This document shows positions 23,799 through 35,747 of a DNA stretch of 64,000 nucleotides, in pieces. A model generated the notes under the pieces. The model was not told the DNA's origin, ran no database searches, and worked only from the letters and a program-made list of their open reading frames with translations. This DNA is from Coriaria nepalensis. Taxonomy: Eukaryota > Streptophyta > Magnoliopsida > Cucurbitales > Coriariaceae. Numbering within the stretch: position 1 is the stretch's first letter; each line of letters starts with the position of its first letter. Made by a program: the position numbers and the translations under genes. The DNA lies in NCBI GenBank assembly GCA_027186245.1, contig CP114482.1, positions 17,565,209 to 17,629,208 on the forward strand. Reading direction: 5' to 3'.

Positions 23799-26310
23799 AG
23801 TTATGTAAGAAAATCATGTTTAAAAAGCGAAAATAGAATACGTTCGACTTAATTTAGAATGTTTTAACGACTAGAATAGACTCATTGACATGACATTAAG
23901 GCTAAACAAATGCATTGTTGCCTTCAATAGATCAACTGCAAGTTATGCACGAAAGTCATGTTTAAAGGTCGAATTTCATTCGAAGTGATTTAGAAAAATT
24001 ACTGACTAAAAGAGATGCAATAATATGACTTTAAGGCTAAAAAAATGGATAGTTGCCTTTAATAGATCAATTGCAAGTTATGTAAGAAAATCATGTTTGA
24101 AGGGCGAAAATAGAATTCGTTCGACTTAATTTAGAATGATTTAACGACTAGAATAGACTCATTGACATGACTTTAAGGCTAAACAAAAGCATTGTTGCCT
24201 TCAATAGATCAACTGCAAGTTATGCACGAAAGTCATGTTTAAAGGTCGAATTTCGTTCAAAGTGATTAAGAAAAATTAATGACTAAAAGAGACGCAATAA
24301 TATGACTTTAAGCCTAAAATAATGGATTGTTGCCTTCAATAGATCAATTGCAAGTTATGCATGAAAGTCGTGTCTTAAATGCAAAAATAGAATTGGTTCG
24401 CAGTGCTTCAAAACAATTTAATGATATGAAAAGACTAAATGATATGTTTTTTATGGCTAAAATAATGCATTGTTGTCTTCAATAGATTAATTGCAAGTTA
24501 TGTAAGAAAATCATGTTTGAAGGGCGAAAATAGAATTCGTTCGACTTAATTTTAAAGGATTTAACGACTAGAAGAGACTCATTGACATGACTTTAAGGCT
24601 AAACAAATGCATTGTCGCCTTCAATAGATCAACTGCAAGTTATGCACGAAAGTAATGTTTAAAGGCCGAATTTCATTCGAAGTGATTTAGAATGATTTAC
24701 TGAATAAAAGAGAGGCAATAATATGACTTTAAGGCTAAAAAAATGGATAGTTGCCTTCAATAGATCAATTGCAAGTTATGCATGAAAATCATGTTTGAAG
24801 GGCGAAAATCGAATTCTTTCGACTTAATTTAGAATGATTTAACGACTAGAATAGACTCATTGACATGACTTTAAGGCTAAACAAATGCATTGTTGCCTTC
24901 AATAGATCAACTGCAAGTTATGCACGAAAGTCATGTTTAAAGGTCGAATTTCGTTCAAAGTGATTTGGAAAAATTAATGACTAAAAGAGATGCAATAATA
25001 TGAGTTTAAGGCTAAAAAAATGGATAGTTGCTTCAATAGATCAATTGCAAGTTATGCACGAAAGTCGTGTCTTAAATGCAAAAATAGAATTGGTTCGAAG
25101 TGCTTCCAAACAATTTAATGATATGAAAAGACTGAATGATATGCTTTTTATGGCTAAAATAATGCATTGTTGTTTTCAATAGATTAATTGCAAGTTATGT
25201 TAGAAAATCATGTTTGAAGGACGAAAATAGAATTCGTTTGACTTAATTTAGAATGATTTCACGACTAGAAGAGACTCATTGACATGACTTTAAGCCTAAA
25301 CAAATGCATTGTTGCCTTCAATAGATCAACTGCAAGTTATGCACGAAACTCATGTTTAAAAGCCGAATTTTGTTCGTAGTGATTTAGAAAAATTTAATGA
25401 TTAAAAGAAACGCAGTAATATGACTTTAAGGCTAAAAAAAGTGATAGTTGCCTTCAATAGATCAATTGCAAGTTATGCATGAAAGTTGTGTCTTTAATGC
25501 TAAAATAGAATTGGTTCGAAGTGCTTCCAAACAATTTAATGATATGAAAAGACTGAATGATATGCTTTTTATGGTCAAAACAATGCATTATTGTGTTCAA
25601 TAGATTAATTGCAAGTTATGTAAGAAAATCATGTTTAAAGGGCGAAAATAGAATTTGTTCGACTTAATTTAGAATGATTTAACGACTAGAATAGACTCAT
25701 TGACATGACATTAAGGCTAAACAAATGCATTGTTGCCTTCAATAGATCAATTGCAAGTTATGCACGAAAGTCATGTTTAAAGGTCGAATTTCATTCGAAG
25801 TCATTTAGAAAAATTAATGACTAAAAGAGATGCAATAATATGACTTTAAGGCTAAAAAATTGGATAGTTGCCTTCAATAGATCAATTGCAATTTATGTAA
25901 GAAAATCATGTTTGAAGGGCGAAAATAGAATTCGTTCGACTTAATTTAGAATGATTTAACGACTAGAATAGACTCATTGACATGACTTTTAGGCTAAACA
26001 AATGCATTGTTGCCTTCAATAGATCAACTGCAAGTTATGCACGAAAGTCATGTTTAAAGGTCGAATTGCGTTCAAAGTGATTTAGAAAAATTAATGACTA
26101 AAATAGATCCAATAATATGACTTTAAGGCTAAAAAAATGGATAGTTGCCTTCAGTAGATCAATTGCAAGTTATGCACGAAAGTGCTGTCTTAAATGCAAA
26201 AATAGAATTGGTTCGAAGTGGTTCCAAACAATTTAATGATATGGAAAGACTGAATGATATGCTTTTTATGGCTAAAATAATGCATTGTTGTTTTCAATAG
26301 ATGAATTGCA
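23799..26310. repeat. Last mixed zone of trimers and dimers
   Basis: Unit starts are 23,799 (277), 24,076 (420), 24,496 (278, C1/A1 chimera at its end), 24,774 (419), 25,193 (421), 25,614 (277) and 25,891 (420). After 26,311 no further dimer is seen in array 1. B1 variants here read GGTCGAATTTCGTTCAAAG with AAAAATTAATGAC, also in trimers, so the variant is no longer confined to dimers. Confidence 0.85.
24774..24915. repeat. Chimeric C1/A1 monomer
   Basis: The head reads AGTTATGCATGAAA, as in C1, but continues AATCATGTTTGAAGGGCG, as in A1, and the rest is A1. The switch lies within the shared GAAA about 10-15 bp into the monomer. It produces a 278-bp spacing between A1-type monomers and removes almost exactly one C1. 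Confidence 0.85.
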
Positions 26311-27152
26311 AGTTATGTTAGGAAATCATGTTTGAAGGGCGAAAATAGAATTCGTTTGACTTAATTTAGAATGATTTAACGACTAGAAGAGACTCATTGA
26401 CATGACTTTCAGGCTAAACAAATGCATTGTTGCCTTCAATAGATCAACTGCAAGTTATGCACGAAACTCATGTTTAAAGGTCGAATTTCGTTCAAAGTGA
26501 TTTAGAATGATTTACTGAATAAAAGAGACGCAATAATATGACTTTAAGGCTAAAAAAATGGATAGTTGCCTTCAATAGACCAATTGCAAGTTATGCATGA
26601 AAGTTCTGTCTTAAAATTTAAAAAATAGAATTGGTTCGAAGTGCTTCCAAACAATTTAATGATATGAAAAGACTGAATGATATGCTTTTTATGGCTAAAA
26701 CAATGCATTATTGTCTTCAATAGATTAATTGCAAGTTATGTAAGAAAATCATGTTTAAAGGGTGAAAATAGAATTCGTTCGACTTAATTTATAATGATTT
26801 AAAGACTAGACGAGACTCATTGACATGACTTTAAGGCTAAACAAAAGCATTGTTGCGTTCAATAGATCAACTGCAAATTACGCACGAAAGTCACGTTTAA
26901 ACGCCGAATTTCATTCGAAGTTATTTTGAATGATTTCTTGACTAAAAGAGACAATAATATGACTTTAAGGCTAGAAAAATGGATTGTTGCCTTCAATAGA
27001 TCAATTGCAAGTTATGCATGAAAGTCGTGTCTCAAATGCACAAATAGAATTGGTTCGAAGTGCTTCCAAACAATTTAATGATATGAAAAGACTGAATGAT
27101 ATCCTTCTTATGGCTAAAACAATGGATTGTTGTCTTCAATAGATTAATTGCA

Positions 27153-28070
27153 AGTTATGTAAGAAAATCATGTTTGAAGGGCGAAAATAGAATTCGTTCG
27201 ACTTAATTTAGAATCATTTAGCGACTAGAAGAGACTCGTTGACATGACTTTAAGGCTAAACAAATGCATTGTTTCCTTCAATAGATCAACTGCAAGTTTT
27301 GCACGAAAGTCATGTTTAAAGCCCGAATTTCATTCGAAGTGATTTAGAATGATTTACTGATTAAAAGAGACGCAATAATATGACTTTAAGGCTAAAAAAA
27401 TGCATAGTTGCCTTCAATAGATCAATTGCAAGTTATGTATGAAAGTCGTGTCCTAAATGCACAAATAGAATTGGTTCGAAGTGCTTCCAAATAATTTAAT
27501 GATATGAAAAGCCTGAATGATATGCTTTTTATGGCTAAAATAATGCATCATTGTCTTCAATAGATTAATTGCAAGTTATGTAAGAAAATCATGTTTGAAG
27601 GGCGAAACTAGAATTCGTTCGACTTAATTTAGAATGATTTAACGACTAGAAGAGACTTATTGACATGACTTTAAGACTAAACAAATGCATTGTTGCTTTC
27701 AATAGATCAACTGCAGGTTATGCACGAAAGTCATGTTTAAACGCCGAATATCATTCGAAGTTATTTAGAATGATTTACTGACTAAAAGAGACGCAATAAT
27801 ATGACTTTAAGGCTAAAATAATGCATAGTTGCCTTCAATAGATCAATTGCAGGTTATGCATGAAAGTCGTGTCTTAAATGCAAAAAAAATTTGGTTCGAA
27901 GTGCTTCCAAACAATTTAATGATATGAAAAGACCGAATGATATGCTTTTTAAGGCTAAAATAATGCATTGTTGTCTTCAATAGATTAATTGCAAGTAATG
28001 TAAGAAAATCATGTTTGAGGGCGAAAATAGAATTCGTTTGACTTAATTTAGAATGATTTAACGACTAGAA
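27153..28070. repeat. Three-trimer cassette, copy d
   Basis: Units at 27,153, 27,574 and 27,994 match the cassette at 10,365 with a constant offset of 16,788 bp. The first unit lacks the GGGCTAAAATAG mark but keeps AAGCCCGAATTTC. The third keeps AGTAATGTAAG and TTTGAGGGCG, then drifts to a different A1 type (CGTTTGAC, GACTTTTAGG) by about 28,090. Confidence 0.8.
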
Positions 28071-30935
28071 TAGACTCATTGACATGACTTTTAGGCTAAA
28101 CAAATGCATTGTTGCCTTCAATAGATCAACTGCAAGTTATGCACGAAAGTCATGTTTAACGGTTGAATTGCGTTCAAAGTGATTTAGAAAAATTAATGAC
28201 TAAAATAGATGCAATATATGACTTTAAGGCTAAAAAAAATGGATAGTTGCCTTCAATAGATCAATTGCAAGTTATGCACGAAAGTCGTGTCTTAAATGCA
28301 AAAATAGAATTGGTTCGAAGTGCTTCCAAACAATTTAATGATACGGAAAGACTGAATGATATGCTTTTTATGGCTAAAATAATGCATTGTTGTTTTCAAT
28401 AGATGAATTGCAAGTTATGTTAGGAAATCATGTTTGAAGGGCGAAAATAGAATTCGTTTGACTTAATTTAGAATGATTTAACGACTAGAAGAGACTCATT
28501 GACATGACTTTCAGGCTAAACAAATGCATTGTTGCCTTCAATAGATCAACTGCATGTTATGCACGAAACTCATGTTTAAAGGGCGAATTTTGTTCGAAGT
28601 GATTTAGAAAAATTTAATGACTAAAAGAAATGCAGTAATATGACTGTAAGGCTAAAAAAATGGATAGTTTCCTTCAATAGATCAATTGCAAGTTATGCAT
28701 GAAAGTTGTCTTAAATGCAAAAATAGAATTGGTTCGAAGTGCTTCCAAACAATTTAATGATATGAAAAGACTGAATGATATGCTTTTTATGGCTAAAATA
28801 ATGCATTGTTGTCTTCAATAGATTAATTGCAAGTTATGTAAGAAAATCATGTTTGAAGGGCGAAAATAGAATTCGTTCGACTTAATTTTGAATGATTTAA
28901 CGACTAGAAGAGACTCATTGACAGGACTTTAAGCCTAAACAAATGCACTGTTGCCTTCAATTGATCAACTGCAAGTTATGCACGAAACTCATGTTTAAAG
29001 GCCGAATTTTGTTCGAAGTGATTTAGAAAAATTTAATGACTAAAAGAAACGCAGTAATATAACTTTAAGGCTAAAAAAATGGATTGTTACCTTCAATAGA
29101 TCAATTGCAAGTTATGCATGAAAGTCGTGTCTTAAATGCAATAATAGAATTGGTTCGAAGTGCTTCCAAACAACTTAATGATATAAAAAGACTGAATGAT
29201 ATGCTTTTTAAGGCTAAAATAATGCATTGTTGTCTTCAATAGATTAATTGCAAGTTATGTAAGAAAATCATGTTTGAAGGGCGAAAATAGAATTCGTTCG
29301 ACTTAATATAGAATGATTTAACGACTAGACGAGACTCATTGACATGACTTTAAGGCTAAACAAATGCATTGTCGCCTTCAATAGATCAACTGCAAGTTAT
29401 GCACGAAAGTAATGTTTAAAGGCCGAATTTCATTCGAAGTGATTTAGAATGATTTACTGAATAAAAGAGAGGCAATAATATGACTTTAAGGCTAAAAAAA
29501 TGGATAGTTGCCTTCAATAGATCAACTGCAAGTTATGCACGAAAGTCGTGTCTTAAATGCAAAAATAGAATTGGTGCGATGTGCTTCCAAAAAATTTAAT
29601 GATATGAAAAGACTGAATGATATGATTTTTCAGGCTAAAATCATGCATTGTTGTCTTCAATAGATTAATTCCAAGTTATGTAAGAAAATCATGTTTGAAG
29701 GGCGAAAATAGAATTCGTTCGACTTCATTTAGAATGATTTAATGACTAGAAGAGACTCATTGACAGGACTTTAAGCCTAAACAAATGCGTTGTCGCCTTC
29801 AATAGATCAACTGCAAGTTATGCACGAAAGTCATGCTTAAAGGCCGAATTTCATTCGAAGTGATATAGAATGATTTACTGACTAAAAGAGACGCAATAAT
29901 ATGACTTTAAGGCTAAAAAAATGGATAGTTGCCTTCAATAGATCAATTGCAAGTTATGCATGAAAGTCGTGTCTTAAATGCAAAAATAGAATTGGTTCGA
30001 AGTGCTTCCAAACAATTTAACGATATGAAAAGATTGAATGATATGCTTTTTAAGGCTAAAATAATGCATTGTTGTCTTCAATAGATTAATTGCAAGTTAT
30101 GTAAGAAAATCACGTTTGAAGGGCGAAAATAGAATTCCTTCGACTTTATTTAGAATGATTTAATGACTAGACGAGACTCATTGACATGACTTTAAGGCTA
30201 AACAGAAGCATTGTTGGCTTCAATAGATCAACTGCAAGTTACGCACGAAAGTCATGTTTAAAGGCAGAATTTCATTCGAAGTGATTTAGAATGATTTACT
30301 GACTAAAAGAGACGCAATAATATGACTTTAAGGCTAAAATAATGGATTGTTACCTTCAATAGATCAATTGCAAGTTATGCATGAAAGTCGTGTCTTAAAT
30401 GCAAAAATAGAATTCGTTCAAAGTGTTTCCAAACAATTTAATGATATGAAAAGACTGAATGATATGCTTTTTAAGGCTAAAATAATGCATTGTTGTTTTC
30501 AATAGATTAATTGCAAGTTATGTAAGAAAATCATGTTTGACGGGCGAAAATAGAATTCGTTCGAGTTAATATAGAATGATTTAAAGACTAGACGAGACTC
30601 ATTGACATGAGTTTAAGGCTAAACAAAAGCATTGTTTCCTTCAATAGATCAACTGCAAGTTACGCACGAAAGTCATGTTTAAAGGCCGAATTTTGTTCGA
30701 AGTAATTTAGAAAAATTTAATGACTAAAATAGATGCAATAATATGACTTTAAGGCAAAAAAAATGGATTGTTGCCTTCAATAGATCAATTGCAAGTTATG
30801 CATGAAAGTCGTGTCTTGAATGCAAAAATAGAATTGGTCGAAGTGCTTCCAAACAATTTAACGATATGAAAAGACTGAATGATATGCTTTTTAAGGCTAA
30901 AATAATGTATTGTTGTCTTCAATAGATTAATTGCA

Positions 30936-32199
30936 AGTTATGTAAGAAAATCATGTTTGAAGGGCGAAAATAGAATTCGTTCGACTTAATTTAGAATTAT
31001 TAAACGACTTGAAGAGACTCATTGACATGACTTTAAGGCTAAACAAATGCATTGTTGCCTTCAATAGATCGACTGCAAGTTATGCACGAAAGTCATGTTT
31101 AAAGGCTGAATTTCATTCGACGTGATTTAGAACTATTTACTGACTAAACGACACACAAATATATGACTTTAAGGCTAAAAAAATGCATAGTTGCCTTCAA
31201 TAGATCAATTGCAAGTTATGCACGAAAGTCGTGTCTTAAATGCAAAAATAGAATTGGTTCGAAGTGCTTCCAAACAATTTAATGATATGAAAAGACTGAA
31301 TGATATGCTTTTTATGGCTAAAATAATGCATTGTTGTTTTCAATAGATTAAGTGCAAGTTATGTTAGAAAATCATGTTTGAAGGGCGAAAATAGAATTCG
31401 TTCGACTTAATTTAAAATGATTTAACGACTAGAAGACACTCGTTGACATGACTTTAAGGCTAAACAAATGCATTATTGCCTTCAATAGATCAATTGCAAG
31501 TTATGCACGAAAGTCATGTTTAAAGGCCGAATTTTGTTCGAAGTGATTTAGAAAAATTTAATGACTAAAAGAGATGCAATAGTATGACTTTAAAGCTAAA
31601 AAAAATGGATAGTTGCCTTCAATAGATCATTTGCAAGTTATGCATGAAAGTCGTGTCACAAATGCACAAATAGAATTGGTTCGAAGTGCTTCCAAACAAT
31701 TTAATGATATGAAAAGACTGAATGATATGCTTTTTATGGCTAAAATAATGCATTGTTGTCTTCAATAGAATAATTGCAAGTTATGTAAGAAAATCATGTT
31801 TGAACGGCGAAAATAGAATTCATTCGACTTAATTTAGAATGATTTAAAGACTAGAAGAGACTCATTGACATGACTATAAGCCTAAACAAATGCATTGCTG
31901 CTTTCAATAGATCAACTGGAAGTTATGCACGAAAGTCATGTTTAAAGGCCGAATTTCGTTCGAAGTGATTTAGAAAAATTTAATGACTAAAAGAGACGCA
32001 ATAATACGACTTTAAGGCTAAAAAAATGCATAGTTGCATTCAATACATCTGTTGCAAGTTATGTATGAAAGTCGTGTCTTAAATGCACAAATAGAATTGG
32101 TTCGAAGTGCTTCCAAACAATTTAATGATATGAAAAGACTGAATGATATGCTTTTTATGGCTAAAATAATGCATTTTTGTCTTCAATAGATTAATTGCA
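30936..32199. repeat. 1,263-bp (nine-monomer) amplicon, copy 1
   Basis: Three trimers (30,936, 31,357 and 31,779) with strong private marks: TTAGAATTATTAAACGACTTG and AGATCGACTGC in the first, GATTAAGTGCAAG and GAAGACACTCGTTGAC in the second, and GAATAATTGCAAG, TTTGAACGGCG and CATTGCTGC in the third. The length is 1,264 bp, one base longer than the next copy because of an extra A in CTAAAAAAAATGG. Confidence 0.92.
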
Positions 32200-33462
32200 A
32201 GTTATGTAAGAAAATCATGTTTGAAGGGCGAAAATAGAATTCGTTCGACTTAATTTAGAATTATTAAACGACTTGAAGAGACTCATTGACATGACTTTAA
32301 GGCTAAACAAATGCATTGTTGCCTTCAATAGATCGACTGCAAGTTATGCACGAAAGTCATGTTTAAAGGCTGAATTTCATTCGACGTGATTTAGAACTAT
32401 TTACTGACTAAACGACACACAAATATATGACTTTAAGGCTAAAAAAATGCATAGTTGCCTTCAATAGATCAATTGCAAGTTATGCACGAAAGTCGTGTCT
32501 TAAATGCAAAAATAGAATTGGTTCGAAGTGCTTCCAAACAATTTAATGATATGAAAAGACTGAATGATATGCTTTTTATGGCTAAAATAATGCATTGTTG
32601 TTTTCAATAGATTAAGTGCAAGTTATGTTAGAAAATCATGTTTGAAGGGCGAAAATAGAATTCGTTCGACTTAATTTAAAATGATTTAACGACTAGAAGA
32701 CACTCGTTGACATGACTTTAAGGCTAAACAAATGCATTATTGCCTTCAATAGATCAATTGCAAGTTATGCACGAAAGTCATGTTTAAAGGCCGAATTTTG
32801 TTCGAAGTGATTTAGAAAAATTTAATGACTAAAAGAGATGCAATAATATGACTTTAAAGCTAAAAAAATGGATAGTTGCCTTCAATAGATCATTTGCAAG
32901 TTATGCATGAAAGTCGTGTCGCAAATGCACAAATAGAATTGGTTCGAAGTGCTTCCAAACAATTTAATGATATGAAAAGACTGAATGATATGCTTTTTAT
33001 GGCTAAAATAATGCATTGTTGTCTTCAATAGAATAATTGCAAGTTATGTAAGAAAATCATGTTTGAACGGCGAAAATAGAATTCATTCGACTTAATTTAG
33101 AATGATTTAAAGACTAGAAGAGACTCATTGACATGACTATAAGCCTAAACAAATGCATTGCTGCTTTCAATAGATCAACTGGAAGTTATGCACGAAAGTC
33201 ATGTTTAAAGGCCGAATTTCGTTCGAAGTGATTTAGAAAAATTTAATGACTAAAAGAGACGCAATAATACGACTTTAAGGCTAAAAAAATGCATAGTTGC
33301 ATTCAATACATCTGTTGCAAGTTATGTATGAAAGTCGTGTCTTAAATGCACAAATAGAATTGGTTCGAAGTGCTTCCAAACAATTTAATGATATGAAAAG
33401 ACTGAATGATATGCTTTTTATGGCTAAAATAATGCATTTTTGTCTTCAATAGATTAATTGCA
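32200..33462. repeat. 1,263-bp amplicon, copy 2
   Basis: Unit starts 32,200, 32,621 and 33,042 repeat those of copy 1 with all private marks. Only a handful of differences are visible by eye, for example GTCGCAAATG where copy 1 has GTCACAAATG. Near identity shows a very recent tandem amplification of a three-HOR block. Confidence 0.93.
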
Positions 33463-34725
33463 AGTTATGTAAGAAAATCATGTTTGAAGGGCGAAAATAG
33501 AATTCGTTCGACTTAATTTAGAATTATTAAACGACTTCAAGAGACTCATTGACATGACTTTAAGGCTAAACAAATGCATTGTTGCCTTCAATAGATCGAC
33601 TGCAAGTTATGCACGAAAGTCATGTTTAAAAGCTGAATTTCATTCGACGTGATTTAGAACTATTTACTGACTAAACGACACACAAATATATGACTTTAAG
33701 GCTAAAAAAATGCATAGTTGCCTTCAATAGATCAATTGCAAGTTATGCACGAAAGTCGTGTCTTAAATGCAAAAATAGAATTGGTTCGAAGTGCTTCCAA
33801 ACAATTTAATGATATGAAAAGACTGAATGATATGCTTTTTATGGCTAAAATAATGCATTGTTGTTTTCAATAGATTAAGTGCAAGTTATGTTAGAAAATC
33901 ATGTTTGAAGGGCGAAAATAGAATTCGTTCGACTTAATTTAAAATGATTTAACGACTAGAAGACACTCGTTGACATGACTTTAAGGCTAAACAAATGCAT
34001 TATTGCCTTCAATAGATCAATTGCAAGTTATGCACGAAAGTCATGTTTAAAGGCCGAATTTTGTTCGAAGTGATTTAGAAAAATTTAATGACTAAAAGAG
34101 ATGCAATAATATGACTTTAAAGCTAAAAAAATGGATAGTTGCCTTCAATAGATCATTTGCAAGTTATGCATGAAAGTCGTGTCGCAAATGCACAAATAGA
34201 ATTGGTTCGAAGTGCTTCCAAACAATTTAATGATATGAAAAGACTGAATGATATGCTTTTTATGGCTAAAATAATGCATTGTTGTCTTCAATAGAATAAT
34301 TGCAAGTTATGTAAGAAAATCATGTTTGAACGGCGAAAATAGAATTCATTCGACTTAATTTAGAATGATTTAAAGACTAGAAGAGACTCATTGACATGAC
34401 TATAAGCCTAAACAAATGCATTGCTGCTTTCAATAGATCAACTGGAAGTTATGCACGAAAGTCATGTTTAAAGGCCGAATTTCGTTCGAAGTGATTTAGA
34501 AAAATTTAATGACTAAAAGAGACGCAATAATACGACTTTAAGGCTAAAAAAATGCATAGTTGCATTCAATACATCTATTGCAAGTTATGTATGAAAGTCG
34601 TGTCTTAAATGCACAAATAGAATTGGTTCGAAGTGCTTCCAAACAATTTAATGATATGAAAAGACTGAATGATATGCTTTTTATGGCTAAAATAATGCAT
34701 TGTTGTCTTCAATAGAATAATTGCA
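33463..34725. repeat. 1,263-bp amplicon, copy 3
   Basis: Unit starts are 33,463, 33,884 and 34,305. It matches copy 2 apart from a few changes (ACGACTTCAAG, AAAGCTGAATTTC and ATACATCTATTGC). It is followed directly by one further duplicate of its third trimer. Confidence 0.93.
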
Positions 34726-35146
34726 AGTTATGTAAGAAAATCATGTTTGAACGGCGAAAATAGAATTCATTCGACTTAATTTAGAATGATTTAAAGACTA
34801 GAAGAGACTCATTGACATGACTATAAGCCTAAACAAATGCATTGCTGCTTTCAATAGATCAACTGGAAGTTATGCACGAAAGTCATGTTTAAAGGCCGAA
34901 TTTCGTTCGAAGTGATTTAGAAAAATTTAATGACTAAAAGAGACGCAATAATACGACTTTAAGGCTAAAAAAATGCATAGTTGCATTCAATACATCTGTT
35001 GCAAGTTATGTATGAAAGTCGTGTCTTAAATGCACAAATAGAATTGGTTCGAAGTGCTTCCAAACAATTTAATGATATGAAAAGACTGAATGATATGCTT
35101 TTTATGACTAAAATAATGCATTGTTGTCTTCAATAGATTAATTGCA
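34726..35146. repeat. Extra 421-bp duplicate of the amplicon's third trimer
   Basis: The trimer at 34,726 repeats the one at 34,305 almost exactly (GAATAATTGCAAG, TTTGAACGGCG, GACTATAAGCC, CATTGCTGC, CATTCAATACATC). Its C1 differs near the end with TTTTTATGACTAAAATAATG. A single-unit duplication therefore followed or accompanied the 1,263-bp amplification. Confidence 0.9.
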
Positions 35147-35709
35147 AGTTATGTGAGAAAATCATGTTTGAAGGGCGAAAATGGAATTCGTTCGACTTAA
35201 TTTAGAATTATTAAACGACTAGAAGAGATTCATTGACATGACTTTAAGGCTAAACAAATGCATTGTTGCCTTCAATAGATCGACTGCAAGTTATGCACGA
35301 AAGTCATGTTTAAATGCTGAATTTCATTCGAAGTGATTTAGAACGATTTACTAACTAAACGAGATGCAATAATATGACTGTAAGGCTAAAAAAATGGATT
35401 GTTGCCTTCAATAGATCAATTGCAAGTTATGCATGAAAGTCGTGTCTTGAATGCAAAAATAGAATTGGTTCGAAGTGCTTCCAAACAATTTAATGATATG
35501 AAAAGACTGAATGATATGCTTTTTAAGGCTAAAATGATGCATTGTTGTCTTCAATAGATTAATTGCAAGTTATGTAAGAAAATCCTGTTTGAAGGGCGAA
35601 AATAGAATTCGTTCGACTTAATTTAGAATGATTTAACGACTAGAAGAGACTCGTTAACATGACTTTAAGGCTAAACAAATGCATTGTTGCCTTCAATAGA
35701 TCGACTGCA

Positions 35710-35747
35710 AGTTATGCACGAAAGTCATGTTTAAAGGCCGAATTGGA
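35710..35747. other. Junction between the 421-bp and 569-bp HOR families
   Basis: A B1 monomer starts normally at 35,710 and follows array 1 as far as AAAGGCCGAATT. It then continues TGGAAGTTCTGAAC, which is the end of a D2 monomer leading into A2 of array 2. The two sides share GAATT at 35,740-35,744: array 1 normally reads CCGAATTTCATTC and array 2 normally reads TTGAATTGGAAG. The joint is out of monomer phase and leaves a 31-35 bp stub, as expected of microhomology or non-homologous joining rather than in-register exchange. Orientation does not change. Confidence 0.92.

Larger units (their letters stand above)
18625..24495. repeat. Super-HOR copy 3
   Basis: The offset from copy 1 is 12,316 bp for units 19,046 and 19,467. 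It becomes 12,594 bp from 20,022 to 21,274, after gain of one 278-bp dimer at 19,744. It becomes 12,173 bp from about 21,400 onward, after loss of one 421-bp unit. The stretch of about 2.4 kb from about 21,420 to 23,798 keeps the 12,173-bp offset almost unchanged against about 9,245-11,625. Stepwise offset changes of exactly one dimer or one trimer are the signature of unequal exchange in register. Confidence 0.82.
24496..28412. repeat. Super-HOR copy 4, partial and more diverged
   Basis: The unit at 24,496 carries the CATTGTCGCC and GAAAGTAATG markers of the super-HOR start, with TTAATTTTAAAGGATTT in place of the usual centre. Units at 26,734, 27,153, 27,574 and 27,994 repeat those at 9944, 10,365, 10,786 and 11,206 with offsets of 16,790 and then 16,788 bp; the 2-bp change is a short B1 form, AGAGACAATAATATG. 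Many intermediate units do not line up clearly, so this copy looks older or more rearranged. Confidence 0.65.
26311..35709. repeat. Array 1 zone III: uninterrupted trimers up to the junction
   Basis: Twenty-two A1 starts run from 26,311 to 35,568 (26,311, 26,734, 27,153, 27,574, 27,994, 28,413, 28,832, 29,253, 29,674, 30,095, 30,516, 30,936 and onward), spaced 419-423 bp. No dimer occurs. B1 is often the form GATTTAGAAAAATTTAATGAC. The final unit is A1 only, followed by a 31-35 bp stub of B1 at the junction. Confidence 0.92.
1..35744. repeat. Satellite array 1: trimeric 421-bp HOR family
   Basis: This is a continuous head-to-tail tandem array, phased on the recurring start AGTTATGTAAGAAAATC of monomer A1. 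I located 92 A1 starts. The spacing is 419-422 bp for 73 units (A1-B1-C1), 277-278 bp for 17 units (A1-B1 only) and 141 bp for one. The last unit is cut at the junction with array 2. No unique sequence, transposon or gene interrupts it. Diverged monomers inside a homogeneous multi-monomer unit are the hallmark of a higher-order repeat. A centromeric or heterochromatic location is inferred from array size and organisation, not shown by the sequence. I do not recognise the satellite by name. Confidence 0.97.
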
